Virus record (IMG/VR): IMGVR_UViG_3300013094_000078
Coordinates: 1 to 49,997 of that record
Source: a virus
Length of the DNA: 49,997 bases
Strand: one strand, 5' to 3'
Shown here: positions 5,559 through 13,792 of the stretch, in pieces
Layout: every line of letters begins with the position of its first letter
How positions within the stretch are numbered: position 1 is the stretch's first letter
Notes under the pieces: generated by a model
Database searches by the model: none
What the model saw: the letters and a program-made list of their open reading frames with translations, nothing else
Told to the model about the DNA's origin: nothing
Position numbers and translations under genes: made by a program

Positions 5559-5807
5559 ATGAAATTAACTCAAGAACAAATCATTGAACTTGCTAAAGAA
5601 GTAGAAGTTAGCGATGAAATTGACTGGGACGATTTGCCCTTAGATAAAGATCGCATATATCAAATCATCGGTAGTCAAACCTACGAACTCTATGAAGAAT
5701 ACTCCAAATCAGAAAACGGTGAAGCCATACTCATCGCTACTGTCATTAAGTTATTAATCGAAAACTTTGTATTAAATTTACATGTTCGAGGAAATAACGT
5801 CATATAA
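5559..5807 (+). CDS. Acidic phage protein of unknown function, 82 aa
   Basis: Starts MKLTQEQIIELAKEVEVSDE and is strongly acidic over its first 55 residues, then ends with a hydrophobic helix (LIATVIKLLIENFVLNL). No family is recognised. It begins 14 bases after tRNA-Arg, with AAAGG before the start. A perfect TATAAATA octamer lies across its stop and serves the next gene. Confidence 0.65.
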   Translation: MKLTQEQIIELAKEVEVSDEIDWDDLPLDKDRIYQIIGSQTYELYEEYSKSENGEAILIATVIKLLIENFVLNLHVRGNNVI

Positions 5808-5810
5808 ATA
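5803..5810 (+). promoter_or_regulatory. T4-late-type promoter TATAAATA, near-leaderless
   Basis: A perfect octamer ending seven bases before ATG 5818; a T4-like start would fall one to two bases before the start codon, leaving almost no leader. It probably drives the lipoprotein, the cyclase and the carboxypeptidase. Confidence 0.55.
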
Positions 5811-5817
5811 CTAATCT

Positions 5818-6027
5818 ATGCTAAAATATCAGTTATTATTCGTATTATTAATCACAGGCTGTGCTGTACAGCCCGCACCAGCAAAAACTATTAAACAAGT
5901 CGAAACTACATCAAACAAACCAGCGTACACATTGTACGTACCACCAGAAGAAATCTGGCCAGAAGATTATCAATCCCCGCCAAAAGTCTGTGCCAGTCCA
6001 TTTAGAGGAAGTATATTAGAAAGATGA
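5818..6027 (+). CDS. Small lipoprotein, 69 aa
   Basis: Starts MLKYQLLFVLLITGC: a basic-hydrophobic signal ending in the lipobox LITGC, so Cys15 should be lipidated and the protein anchored to a membrane facing the periplasm. The mature part is short, Pro-rich (PPEEIWPED, QSPPKVC) and has one further Cys. Its stop overlaps the cyclase start as ATGA, so the two are made together. It could be an outer-membrane spanin subunit or a partner for the periplasmic CHASE2 domain of the cyclase; the sequence does not decide between them. Confidence 0.75.
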   Translation: MLKYQLLFVLLITGCAVQPAPAKTIKQVETTSNKPAYTLYVPPEEIWPEDYQSPPKVCASPFRGSILER

Positions 6028-8075
6028 ACAAATTTAAAAAAATCCTAGTCAGTCCGTGGACTGCTCTCATTACACTTGCCCTTATCGTAGCTGTAGTATT
6101 CCAAGGACCTACATTTGTAGAGTCAGTTAGGCTTAGGTACTTTGACACACTTATTGCTGGCCAAAAGCCCACTCAAAATAATATCTATACAGTAAACATA
6201 GATGAAGCCACTATTGACAAATATGGTCAGTGGCCATTTAAGCGTGACATCTATGCTAATCTAATTGATCAGCTATACGCTCGCAACGCAGGCCTAGTTG
6301 TTTGGGACGTTATGATGCCAGAAAAGGATCGTCAGGGCGGCGATAGTGTATTAGCTTCAGTGTTACAAACACAACATAACGTTATTCTTACTAACATGCC
6401 CGCACAGGCCAATAAGAATATTCCTCGCAAACCAGGTAGTGCTGTAATTGGTGCGGACTATTTAGATACTATCATTAACTATCCAGGCATTATTGCCAAC
6501 ATTCCAGAATTAGAAAAAAATGCCGCAGGTGTCGGTATCGCCAACACACTACCAGAAGTAGATGGTGTTAATCGCAGACTACCATTGTTCGTAGCTAGTA
6601 ACGGTAGTTTGTATCCAAGCGTGCCTTTAGAAGTCTTACGTGTATTAGTAAACACCTCAACATTCCAAGTTAAACTAAATGCCAACGGCGTTGAGAAAAT
6701 GCGTGTTCCTGGCTTTAATCCAATAGCCACAGATAGTTTAGGTCGTATCTGGGTAGATTGGTCACAGAAAGACACACAGGTATCCGCAGTTAACTTACCC
6801 AAAGACTTTGGTGGTGCTGTGGTCATTGTAGGCCTAAGTGCCGCAGGCCTAGGTAATCCAGTTCCAACAAGTATTGGCAGTATTTGGCCACAGGACATGC
6901 AGGCCGCTGTTATTGGTACATTGGCCAATAATGTAAGTATCGAACGACCAGACTGGGCACCTGGTGCTGAGCTATTGGCATTGGTATTAATTAGTTTAAT
7001 CATCTTAGCCTTAAGTCGCTGGGTATATGTGGGTTTAGGTGTAGGCGTTGTATTGCTTGCTAGTTTAGTGCCAGCGAGTATGTATATCTTCGCACACTAT
7101 AAATTCCTAGTTGATGCTATTGTACCTGTAGCTGGTGGTGTACTAGTTATGCTACATGCTTATGGTGTTAAGTTCATCAGCGAATTCCTACAGAAACAGG
7201 CAATTAAGAAACAGTTTGCCGGCTACTGCTCTAAAGAAGTAGTAGAGATGCTACAAAAAGATCCAGAGCTTATTAAACGCGGCGTGCGCAAAGACGTAAG
7301 TGTTATGTTCAGTGACCTACGTGGCTTTACTCCAATCGGCGAACACTACGGTGATGATGTTGCAGGACTTACAAAGTATATGAATGGCTATATGGATAGT
7401 ATTAGTCGTCCTATTATTGATAATAACGGTATGGTTATTAAGTATGTAGGTGATGCAAGTATGCACATTCACGGTGCGCCAATCGATGATGTTAATCACG
7501 CACACACTATCGTTAAAGTTGGATTAGAAATGTTAGATGCGGTTGATGCCTACACCAAAGAAATGGAAGCACAAGGTCTACCACCAGCGGCCATGGGCTG
7601 GGGTTGTAACACAGGTATCGGTTTCATTGGTGAAATGGGTAGCACAGAACGACACGGCTATGACATCTTAGGTGACATGGTTAGTACTGCGGCACGACTA
7701 GAAGCACGTTGTAAAGCATATGGTGTACTATGTATTATTGGTGCTGAAACATACAACCGTACCAAGGATGACTTCTTCTACTTGTTACTAGATAACTTAC
7801 AGCCAAAAGGCAAGACTGTAGCAGACTTAATCTACACAGTATTGCGTACTCGAGGTGCAGACTATACTAAAGATAAAGAAGCACATGACGAAATGCACGC
7901 ACTATATAAGGCTAAGAAGTTTGATGAAGCTGCCAAGATGTGCAGTCAGATGAAAGGACTATTTGGTGGACAAATGGACAAGTACTATAAGATTTGGATT
8001 GAACGCTGTGAGTTTATGAAACAACAAGATCTACCAGATGACTGGAATGGCGAATTTGTGGCCCACGAGAAATAA
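6024..8075 (+). CDS. CHASE2-domain class III adenylate/guanylate cyclase
   Basis: A 683-residue membrane protein in the order of bacterial CHASE2 cyclases: one membrane segment (about 10-28), a CHASE2 sensor (about 35-305, FDTLIAGQKP...VVWDVMMPEKD), membrane segments at about 313-385, then a cyclase homology domain (about 420-600). Class III enzymes make cAMP or cGMP. Metal Asp residues are present: FSDLRGFT (D431) and KYVGDA (D477). K473 and the Asp before LGD (HGYDILGD) are the ATP-type pair. The transition-state Asn, normally in VNxAARLE, is Ser554 (VSTAAR), while Arg558 is kept, so activity may be low or changed. A sensor cyclase in a phage is very unusual; it would inject a second messenger into the host. 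It is coupled to the lipoprotein and followed by a carboxypeptidase, all fitting an envelope-sensing role. Confidence 0.9.
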   Translation: MNKFKKILVSPWTALITLALIVAVVFQGPTFVESVRLRYFDTLIAGQKPTQNNIYTVNIDEATIDKYGQWPFKRDIYANLIDQLYARNAGLVVWDVMMPEKDRQGGDSVLASVLQTQHNVILTNMPAQANKNIPRKPGSAVIGADYLDTIINYPGIIANIPELEKNAAGVGIANTLPEVDGVNRRLPLFVASNGSLYPSVPLEVLRVLVNTSTFQVKLNANGVEKMRVPGFNPIATDSLGRIWVDWSQKDTQVSAVNLPKDFGGAVVIVGLSAAGLGNPVPTSIGSIWPQDMQAAVIGTLANNVSIERPDWAPGAELLALVLISLIILALSRWVYVGLGVGVVLLASLVPASMYIFAHYKFLVDAIVPVAGGVLVMLHAYGVKFISEFLQKQAIKKQFAGYCSKEVVEMLQKDPELIKRGVRKDVSVMFSDLRGFTPIGEHYGDDVAGLTKYMNGYMDSISRPIIDNNGMVIKYVGDASMHIHGAPIDDVNHAHTIVKVGLEMLDAVDAYTKEMEAQGLPPAAMGWGCNTGIGFIGEMGSTERHGYDILGDMVSTAARLEARCKAYGVLCIIGAETYNRTKDDFFYLLLDNLQPKGKTVADLIYTVLRTRGADYTKDKEAHDEMHALYKAKKFDEAAKMCSQMKGLFGGQMDKYYKIWIERCEFMKQQDLPDDWNGEFVAHEK

Positions 8076-8079
8076 GACA

Positions 8080-8832
8080 ATGAAATATCTATTATCATTG
8101 TTGTTCTTAGTCTCTATTAACGCACATGCTGTCACAGCTAAAAGCTATCTTGTAACCGACACACAAGGACAAGTTGTTGTCGAAAAAGATGCTGATCAAC
8201 CACGACCTATTGCTAGTATTACTAAACTAATGACTGTGATGGTTGTGTTAGATGCTAAACAACCTTTAGACGATGTAATTACATTGAACTATAAGCTGGC
8301 TCGACAATATCATACTCACTTACCTCATAGCGTAAAGGCACTTACTCGTCAGGACTTAATTGATCTTGCTATGGTTAAAAGCGATAACTTTGCAGCCTAT
8401 ACTTTGTGCGCGGCATATCCTGGTGGAGTAGATAAGTGTATAGAAGCTATGAATCTTAAGGCCTCGAATCTTGGCATGACCAGCACACACTACACTGATC
8501 CAACTGGACTAGAAGAAACTAATGTCAGCACAGCTCGAGACTTAATTAAACTTATTATTATGGCCAAAGGTTACCCGGATGTTGTAGATGCTACTAAACC
8601 CAGTGTTGAAATTAAAGTAAAGAAACATTGGTATCAGGCATGGAACACTAGCCCTATTGTTAGACAGCACGACGATGATGTTGTAGTAAGTAAAACAGGA
8701 TTTATTAATTCAAGTGGTGGATGTTTGGTAATGCTAATGAATACGCAGTTGGGTCAGCGTATAATTGCCCTACTAGGAAGCCGTAATACTCGCACACGCT
8801 TCCCAGAAGCAGAAGAACTAATTACACGTTAA
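8080..8832 (+). CDS. D-alanyl-D-alanine carboxypeptidase-like (S11) protein
   Basis: A 250-residue secreted protein with signal peptide MKYLLSLLFLVSINAHA. All three penicillin-binding motifs of peptidase family S11 are present: S46-I-T-K49, S101-D-N103 and K205-T-G207. It should trim the terminal D-Ala from peptidoglycan stem peptides in the periplasm. It ends soon after the catalytic domain and lacks the C-terminal beta domain and amphipathic anchor of DacA-type enzymes. The frame extends upstream to 8038, but ATG 8080 starts the signal peptide and lies four bases after the cyclase stop. Its role may be to change the cell wall during infection. Confidence 0.88.
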   Translation: MKYLLSLLFLVSINAHAVTAKSYLVTDTQGQVVVEKDADQPRPIASITKLMTVMVVLDAKQPLDDVITLNYKLARQYHTHLPHSVKALTRQDLIDLAMVKSDNFAAYTLCAAYPGGVDKCIEAMNLKASNLGMTSTHYTDPTGLEETNVSTARDLIKLIIMAKGYPDVVDATKPSVEIKVKKHWYQAWNTSPIVRQHDDDVVVSKTGFINSSGGCLVMLMNTQLGQRIIALLGSRNTRTRFPEAEELITR

Positions 8833-9158
8833 CTGTCGCCACCTGAAGCGGCCATATCGTCTTCTGATTTCTTATGCTTGCTAATATCATTAATTGCTTT
8901 TTCAGCTTCTACACGCTCATATTCGATAGTTTTACCTCGTAGGTGTAATACTGTATTAACTTTTTGATTTAAGCGTATTAGATCATTGTCTAACATACGT
9001 ATACGATCAATAAGCGCAATCAACACAGTGTTAGCGTCACTGATCACGGGCTTAACTTCCTTGGTTGACCACTCCCATACGTATTTGATAATATAGCCCA
9101 TGCCCACTGCCATAACAATGGGGAAGCCATACTTATTGATTAACTCTACAATATCCAT
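8829..9158 (-). CDS. Small membrane-anchored coiled-coil protein
   Basis: A 109-residue protein with one N-terminal membrane segment (MDIVELINKYGFPIVMAVGMGYIIKYVW region) and a charged helical rest (IDRIRMLDNDLIRLNQKVNTVL). It is a relative of the 93-residue protein at 10156: both have GFPI, a membrane segment, then N/DxDVIRI-like coils. Size and layout resemble phage holin-type or lysis-accessory membrane proteins, but there is no direct evidence. The gene converges on the carboxypeptidase and overlaps it by four bases. Confidence 0.65.
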   Translation of the reverse strand: MDIVELINKYGFPIVMAVGMGYIIKYVWEWSTKEVKPVISDANTVLIALIDRIRMLDNDLIRLNQKVNTVLHLRGKTIEYERVEAEKAINDISKHKKSEDDMAASGGDS

Positions 9159-9160
9159 GT

Positions 9161-9256
9161 TTACTTACCTGTAAAAATACCCAACAAGATAGCACCAACG
9201 ATCATTGCAAACATTAGGTATGATGCTATTTTATCTGCTAATTCGCGCTGTGTCAT
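9161..9256 (-). CDS. Single-span membrane peptide, 31 aa
   Basis: A minus-strand ORF starting at ATG 9256: MTQRELADKIASYLMFAMIV, then GAILLGIFTGK. One membrane helix fills most of it. It lies two bases behind the stop of the gene at 9258 and before the one at 8829, in the same direction, so it fits the operon of small membrane proteins. Too short for a confident family. Confidence 0.5.
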   Translation of the reverse strand: MTQRELADKIASYLMFAMIVGAILLGIFTGK

Positions 9257-9257
9257 A

Positions 9258-9830
9258 TTAGAAGAACAAGAAACAACCTTGTAACATTAATAGTACACCA
9301 ACAGCCGCAACACCAAAACTCGACCAAAACAGCATCATACTAACTGATAAGATACTTGCTGATAATAGTACAATTGACAATTGATAAGCTGTGCCAGCGT
9401 AGCCAATCCATGGTGATTTCTTTTTAGCTAGATCACGTTCTGCTTCTAATTTCTTAGCGGCCGCAAACAATGCTGGTTTGCCTTCATCGCCCAATTCATA
9501 ACTAGCGGCCTTTTCACTAAACTTTTTAGCTTTAACTGGATCGTTGGTAGTTTGTGCGGCTAGTTCATACTGGGTCTGTTTGATGCTTTTTGCCTGGTAA
9601 AAGTTCCAAATATCGTTAGATTTGATGGTATTATTCATTACTTTTGAGCTCAAACCGCCACCATACCAAACGTTGAAGGCTAAGAGCGCAGCAAACACAT
9701 TAATTACCATACCCGCTTTATCTTTGATCTTTGCTTCACGTTCACTACGACTACCTGCTGGTGGTTTAGGTGCGTCTGGGTCTTTGGGTTTTTTGTTTAA
9801 TAAGTTTAATACTGAATCTAATAGTGCCAT
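9258..9830 (-). CDS. DUF4337-like membrane protein, 190 aa
   Basis: The sequence INVFAALLAFNVWYGGGLSS, a middle soluble helical section (residues about 65-135, with YQAKSIKQTQYELAAQ) and two C-terminal membrane helices (YAGTAYQLSIVLLSASILSV and AAVGVLLMLQGCFLFF) match the layout of DUF4337 proteins known from bacteria, whose function is unknown. The N-terminus is Pro/Lys-rich and cytoplasmic. It belongs to the minus-strand group of membrane proteins between 8829 and 10437. Confidence 0.7.
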   Translation of the reverse strand: MALLDSVLNLLNKKPKDPDAPKPPAGSRSEREAKIKDKAGMVINVFAALLAFNVWYGGGLSSKVMNNTIKSNDIWNFYQAKSIKQTQYELAAQTTNDPVKAKKFSEKAASYELGDEGKPALFAAAKKLEAERDLAKKKSPWIGYAGTAYQLSIVLLSASILSVSMMLFWSSFGVAAVGVLLMLQGCFLFF

Positions 9831-9831
9831 T

Positions 9832-10143
9832 TTAGAATAATCCTTGTTGTGTGATTTCTGGTAATGTGTAGAACTTATGGGTATATTCTACACCATGGTC
9901 AATTGACCATTTTTGTATACTATTTAATAAATCTGGATCTGTTAATCCGTAATCGGCTACCCAAGCATTTAAGTCATCTGCAGAATCAAATATAAAAGAC
10001 CATACATAGGTAGTTAAACCAGCAATAGAAGTGAAACTAGCATAATTAGATATATTTGCATACCAATCGCTGGCTAAAATATCATTATTAAATGCTCCTG
10101 CGCCTTGCGGGTCATTGATTGTTAGTACATACATTATTGCCAT
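9832..10143 (-). CDS. Phage protein, member of a two-copy family, 103 aa
   Basis: A 103-residue protein starting MAIMYVLTINDPQGAGAF. It is clearly related to the 104-residue protein at 49314: both begin M-A-hydrophobic-YV..INDP, continue SDW..NI.+Y, then FD..D+.N..V..+..TD..+L..IQ.W and end in a THK/THT strand. The family is unknown to me. It sits one base from the DUF4337 gene on the same strand; an alpha/beta fold is likely. Confidence 0.6.
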   Translation of the reverse strand: MAIMYVLTINDPQGAGAFNNDILASDWYANISNYASFTSIAGLTTYVWSFIFDSADDLNAWVADYGLTDPDLLNSIQKWSIDHGVEYTHKFYTLPEITQQGLF

Positions 10144-10155
10144 TATTATTTTTCC

Positions 10156-10437
10156 TTAATCTCGTCTTGCGTCATTTTTACCATCTGCACGTGCAATACG
10201 CTCTACATCTGGTTTAAGTCCAAGTGCATTACTGACAATAGTATCGATACGTATAACGTCGTGGTTCATGGTTTTAACGCGATTGTCTAGGGCTGTGATG
10301 ATACCAGCCATGCCCTTGATTGATCCAAGTACACCGCCTAGTAGTAGTTTGATTGTGAGGTAAACAAAGTATCCACCAGCTAGTGCTACAGCGATAGGAA
10401 ATCCTAAATCACCTATGAGTTTGAATATATCACCCAT
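10156..10437 (-). CDS. Small membrane protein with helical tail, 93 aa
   Basis: Starts MGDIFKLIGDLGFPIAVALA, with one or two membrane segments up to residue 45, then a short coiled stretch (ITALDNRVKTMNHDVIRIDT) and a charged tail. It is a relative of the 109-residue protein at 8829. It is the first gene of the minus-strand membrane group and has a GGAGCAAGC sequence before its ATG and a perfect late octamer 30 bases upstream. Holin-like roles are possible but unproved. Confidence 0.65.
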   Translation of the reverse strand: MGDIFKLIGDLGFPIAVALAGGYFVYLTIKLLLGGVLGSIKGMAGIITALDNRVKTMNHDVIRIDTIVSNALGLKPDVERIARADGKNDARRD

Positions 10438-10466
10438 GCTTGCTCCTTGAAATTCTTATTATATTG

Positions 10467-10474
10467 TATTTATA
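10467..10474 (-). promoter_or_regulatory. T4-late-type promoter TATAAATA (minus strand)
   Basis: The plus strand reads TATTTATA, a perfect octamer on the minus strand, 29 bases before the start of the gene ending at 10156, with a Shine-Dalgarno sequence in between. It would drive the 10437-8829 membrane protein group. Confidence 0.55.
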
Positions 10475-10547
10475 ATTTTAGGTACTTTCATAACTAGTAG
10501 ATGTTATTATGTCACTTATTAAATATGTATATTACCTAGGAAATATT

Positions 10548-11399
10548 ATGAAAATTAAAACTCTTGATAATGGTTGGACTGTTCAAGTCGATGAGTTGGA
10601 TTTACGCACAGCTACTGATGATGAGATTAATATCATCGGACAGTATATTAATACCAATACCGTGGTTGTATTACGGGATCAACATTTAACACATCAGGAC
10701 GAAGTAAACATAGTTAATAGATTTGGATCTGCTAGACAGATGCCCGACAAAAAACTATTTGATGGATATTATGTTGAAGGCAGTGACAGGCATGTAGTTC
10801 GTGTTTCGGGCGGATTAGATGAACATGGCCGTCCTGGTTTATTTGGCCATGTAACTGAATTAGATTGGCATTGTAATGATAGTGCGCATGCTGAACGCAA
10901 ACCATTAATTTGGTTATATAGTGTTGCAGGCTCAGCGGGATCTAGGACAAGTTTTATTAATAACATTCTTTCTTACGAAACCTTACAACAAGAAGATCCG
11001 GAATTCTTTAGTCAAATTAAAGATTTAAAAGTAGTATGCGGATATGAAACAGGTAGGTATTCGCCGACCCAATTAAATGATGTTGATAAATCAGTTAATC
11101 CTTATTTTACTCCGAATATTGTTCATACTAATATTGCAGGTAAGACAGGATTTTATTGTAGTCCCTTGCAGGTATTTTATTTTGATGGTATGACCGAAGA
11201 TGAAAGTCGTCCTATACTAGAAAAAATTTGTGATTATATTATACAAGAGCGATTTATGTATCATCATGATTGGAAAGATAATGATGTATTATTATCTGAA
11301 CAATGGCTAGGTATACATAAACGTTGGGCGTTTGATAAGATTACAGAACGTGTACTACATCGTATTGAAGGATCGTTTGAAAAAGTTAAATTTAATTAG
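10548..11399 (+). CDS. TauD/TfdA-like Fe(II)/2-oxoglutarate oxygenase
   Basis: A 283-residue protein with the general course of TauD-type oxygenases: an early VVLRDQHLTHQDEVNIVNRFG, the metal loop TELDWHCNDSAH (H108 to D111), and the distal GIHKRWAF (H257, R259). These enzymes hydroxylate or desaturate small molecules using O2 and 2-oxoglutarate. The usual His-x-Asp reads His-Cys-Asn-Asp, so the acidic ligand is displaced by one or is Asn. ATG 10548 has AGGAAA before it; an upstream ATG at 10509 adds an unlikely leader. It converges with the glycosyltransferase-like gene, overlapping by eight bases. Substrate unknown. Confidence 0.8.
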   Translation: MKIKTLDNGWTVQVDELDLRTATDDEINIIGQYINTNTVVVLRDQHLTHQDEVNIVNRFGSARQMPDKKLFDGYYVEGSDRHVVRVSGGLDEHGRPGLFGHVTELDWHCNDSAHAERKPLIWLYSVAGSAGSRTSFINNILSYETLQQEDPEFFSQIKDLKVVCGYETGRYSPTQLNDVDKSVNPYFTPNIVHTNIAGKTGFYCSPLQVFYFDGMTEDESRPILEKICDYIIQERFMYHHDWKDNDVLLSEQWLGIHKRWAFDKITERVLHRIEGSFEKVKFN

Positions 11400-12546
11400 T
11401 TAGAATTTTATAAACATCATCATAGGCTATGGTCTTGTCATCATAGCCTATTTCTTTGAATAGCGTGCGGGAGTTATCTAACAATTCTTGTACAATAATA
11501 TTCTTAAATTCATTATAGAAATGATTAAAATTATATTCTACAATAGGTTCTATTTCAGTGATGATCTTAGACTTTTCTTGTTCAGACAAATTACAATACC
11601 ATGCTAGTTGTTTAACTACAGCATCTACCCTGGCATCATTGTCATGTATACTATCGTAACTTTCGTCAATAATATTGCCAAATGTTTTAAACCCATAGTT
11701 TCGTAAGTAGGCTAAATTGCCCGGTGCAGCAATTAACAAAAAAGGTTGTTTACTTACAATAGGTTTAAATATCTTTTCTGTTAAGTGCAGTTTAGGATAA
11801 TAAAATACTGTTTCTGTAACTATATGCCAAAATGCGTCATCGGTATGCTGATTTCGTTGAATAATATTTCTGGGAATATTGGCACTTGCACTCCCATGAA
11901 TATATGGACTATCGATGACTAATTTATTAATATTTGTTAAATGTGTTTCTATGTGAGATTTTGCAGCATCACTAAGTTTACTATCTGGATCGGCTAGTTC
12001 ATCCCTCCAGTCTGGGGTATGATCATCTACTACTCCAAAACTTATTAACCCTCGATCTAATAGATTATTCTCTATTAATTTAGATAGAAAATAAATTCTG
12101 TAACTACGATCATTGTTAATCAATCTATTATAACTAATAAAATCTTTAGAATATGAATGTATAACGGATTTATTATAATTTAAAGCATAGAATCCACGAT
12201 ACCAATCTAATGCAGCAAAGCCATGGAAGAAATAATACATATTTTTATTATTATATTTTTTACTGAAGCTATTAACTTCATCACTGTATTCACTGGTAAC
12301 TAATATCTTAGTAACGTCTGTAGGCAGCGATAAATTATATTTTTCCATATATGGCATAGACATTTGTGATATAAATGGCTCTTGATCGTAAAAGAATATT
12401 ATTTTTTCTGTAAAATCATGGGGCATAAATATTATTACTTCGTTATTAGGCGTTGCCTTAGGGACACCGTCCACTAAGTGGTGAAAAACAAAATCCTTAA
12501 ATAATTCCTGATACAAAAATTCGTAAACGTGATCAATTTGGAGCAT
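11392..12546 (-). CDS. Glycosyltransferase-like protein (GT-B type C-terminus)
   Basis: A 384-residue protein with the phage signature HIVTETVFYYP...LTEKIFKPIVSKQPFLLIAAPG, YLRNYGFKTFGNIIDESYD and IVEYNFNHF. The first half of that signature resembles the donor-sugar end of fucosyltransferase-like GT-B enzymes. The same signature occurs in the protein at 19016, so they are paralogs. Such enzymes could glycosylate virion proteins, DNA or host surface. Its start lies one base from the start of the divergent gene at 12548, so the regulatory region of each lies inside the other. No Shine-Dalgarno sequence is evident. Acceptor and sugar are unknown. Confidence 0.65.
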   Translation of the reverse strand: MLQIDHVYEFLYQELFKDFVFHHLVDGVPKATPNNEVIIFMPHDFTEKIIFFYDQEPFISQMSMPYMEKYNLSLPTDVTKILVTSEYSDEVNSFSKKYNNKNMYYFFHGFAALDWYRGFYALNYNKSVIHSYSKDFISYNRLINNDRSYRIYFLSKLIENNLLDRGLISFGVVDDHTPDWRDELADPDSKLSDAAKSHIETHLTNINKLVIDSPYIHGSASANIPRNIIQRNQHTDDAFWHIVTETVFYYPKLHLTEKIFKPIVSKQPFLLIAAPGNLAYLRNYGFKTFGNIIDESYDSIHDNDARVDAVVKQLAWYCNLSEQEKSKIITEIEPIVEYNFNHFYNEFKNIIVQELLDNSRTLFKEIGYDDKTIAYDDVYKILTN

Positions 12547-12547
12547 T

Positions 12548-13792
12548 ATGTCAATTCAATTAAAAAATGTAGGATTCATTGGAATCGGTAAACTTGGCCT
12601 GGCCTGTGCTGAAGTAATGGCACAATCATATGATGTTACTGGCTATGATATTTACCCACGCACATCAGATAAGATTAAGATATCTGATACACTAGAAGGT
12701 GCTGTACAAGGTAAAGATATTATTTTTGTAGCAGTACAAACACCGCATGATCCGATCTATGATGGTAGTCAACCTATTACCCATTTACCTAATAAAGACT
12801 TTGATTACACTATTGTAAATCAAGTTCTAGCAGATATCAATCAATATGTAACACAAGACCAAATCGTTGTGTTAATATCTACTGTATTACCCGGTACTAC
12901 TCGTCGCGAGCTATGCCAGCATATTACCAACGCACGTTTTATCTATAATCCATACTTAATTGCCATGGGTTCAGTTAAGTGGGACATGGTCAATCCCGAA
13001 ATGATTATCATCGGCACAGAAGATGGATCATTGACTGGCGATGCACAACTACTTAAAGACTTCTACGCACCACTTATGGAAAATGATCCACGCTATGCTA
13101 TAGGCACATGGGATGAAGCAGAAGCCATTAAGATTTTCTACAATACATTCATTAGTACTAAAGTTGGCCTAGTTAACATGATACAGGATGTGGCTATTAA
13201 AAATGGCAATATGAATGTAGATGTAGTAACAGATGCCTTAATCAATTCAACTATACGTATTATCAGCGGCAAGTACATGACCGCAGGTATGGGTGACGCA
13301 GGTCCTTGTCATCCTAGAGATAATATTGCCCTACGTTGGTTAGCTGAAAATCTAAACCTAGGCTACGATATCTTTGACACAGTCATGCACGCACGCGAAC
13401 AACAGGCTCGTAACATGGCTCTATGCCTACACAAATATCAATTGAATACTAAATTACCAATTATCATTCACGGCAAAGCCTACAAGCCAGACGTGGATTT
13501 TCTAGATGGTAGTTACAGTTTATTAATCGGCAGTTACTTAGATGAGTTTGGTGCTGACTATTCATATGCGGATCCTTTGACAGGTGATGTTGTGGAAGGT
13601 GGTACAGTGGCTATTGTATTGTTGGCACATAATCGACAAATTACCTATGGATATACAGGTGAATTACCAGAACAACAGCTATATTTTACTCCGGGTTCTG
13701 GCAGTATCATTGTAGATCCTTGGCGTAAATTTAAAACAGATAATGATGCAATTAAAGTAGTTCACTACGGAAATACACGTGGACAGATTTAA
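12548..13792 (+). CDS. UDP-glucose/GDP-mannose-type nucleotide-sugar dehydrogenase
   Basis: A 414-residue protein with the N-terminal NAD-binding GFIGIGKLGLACA, the conserved VAVQTPH and STVLPGTT loops, the catalytic Cys in GDAGPCHPRD (C254), and the C-terminal sugar-binding part (KAYKPDVDFLDGSYS). The family oxidises a nucleotide sugar twice at C6 to the uronic acid. Compared with bacterial enzymes, GxCxPKD is GPCHPRD and the length is normal. GGAG precedes the ATG. It is followed by, and overlaps, a 2OG oxygenase and an amidinotransferase, suggesting a route to an unusual acidic or guanidinylated sugar. Confidence 0.88.
   Translation: MSIQLKNVGFIGIGKLGLACAEVMAQSYDVTGYDIYPRTSDKIKISDTLEGAVQGKDIIFVAVQTPHDPIYDGSQPITHLPNKDFDYTIVNQVLADINQYVTQDQIVVLISTVLPGTTRRELCQHITNARFIYNPYLIAMGSVKWDMVNPEMIIIGTEDGSLTGDAQLLKDFYAPLMENDPRYAIGTWDEAEAIKIFYNTFISTKVGLVNMIQDVAIKNGNMNVDVVTDALINSTIRIISGKYMTAGMGDAGPCHPRDNIALRWLAENLNLGYDIFDTVMHAREQQARNMALCLHKYQLNTKLPIIIHGKAYKPDVDFLDGSYSLLIGSYLDEFGADYSYADPLTGDVVEGGTVAIVLLAHNRQITYGYTGELPEQQLYFTPGSGSIIVDPWRKFKTDNDAIKVVHYGNTRGQI

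Noticed and set aside
6479-7003. Minus-strand ORF of 174 codons
   Set aside because: It is antisense to the CHASE2 domain and has no promoter or ribosome site.
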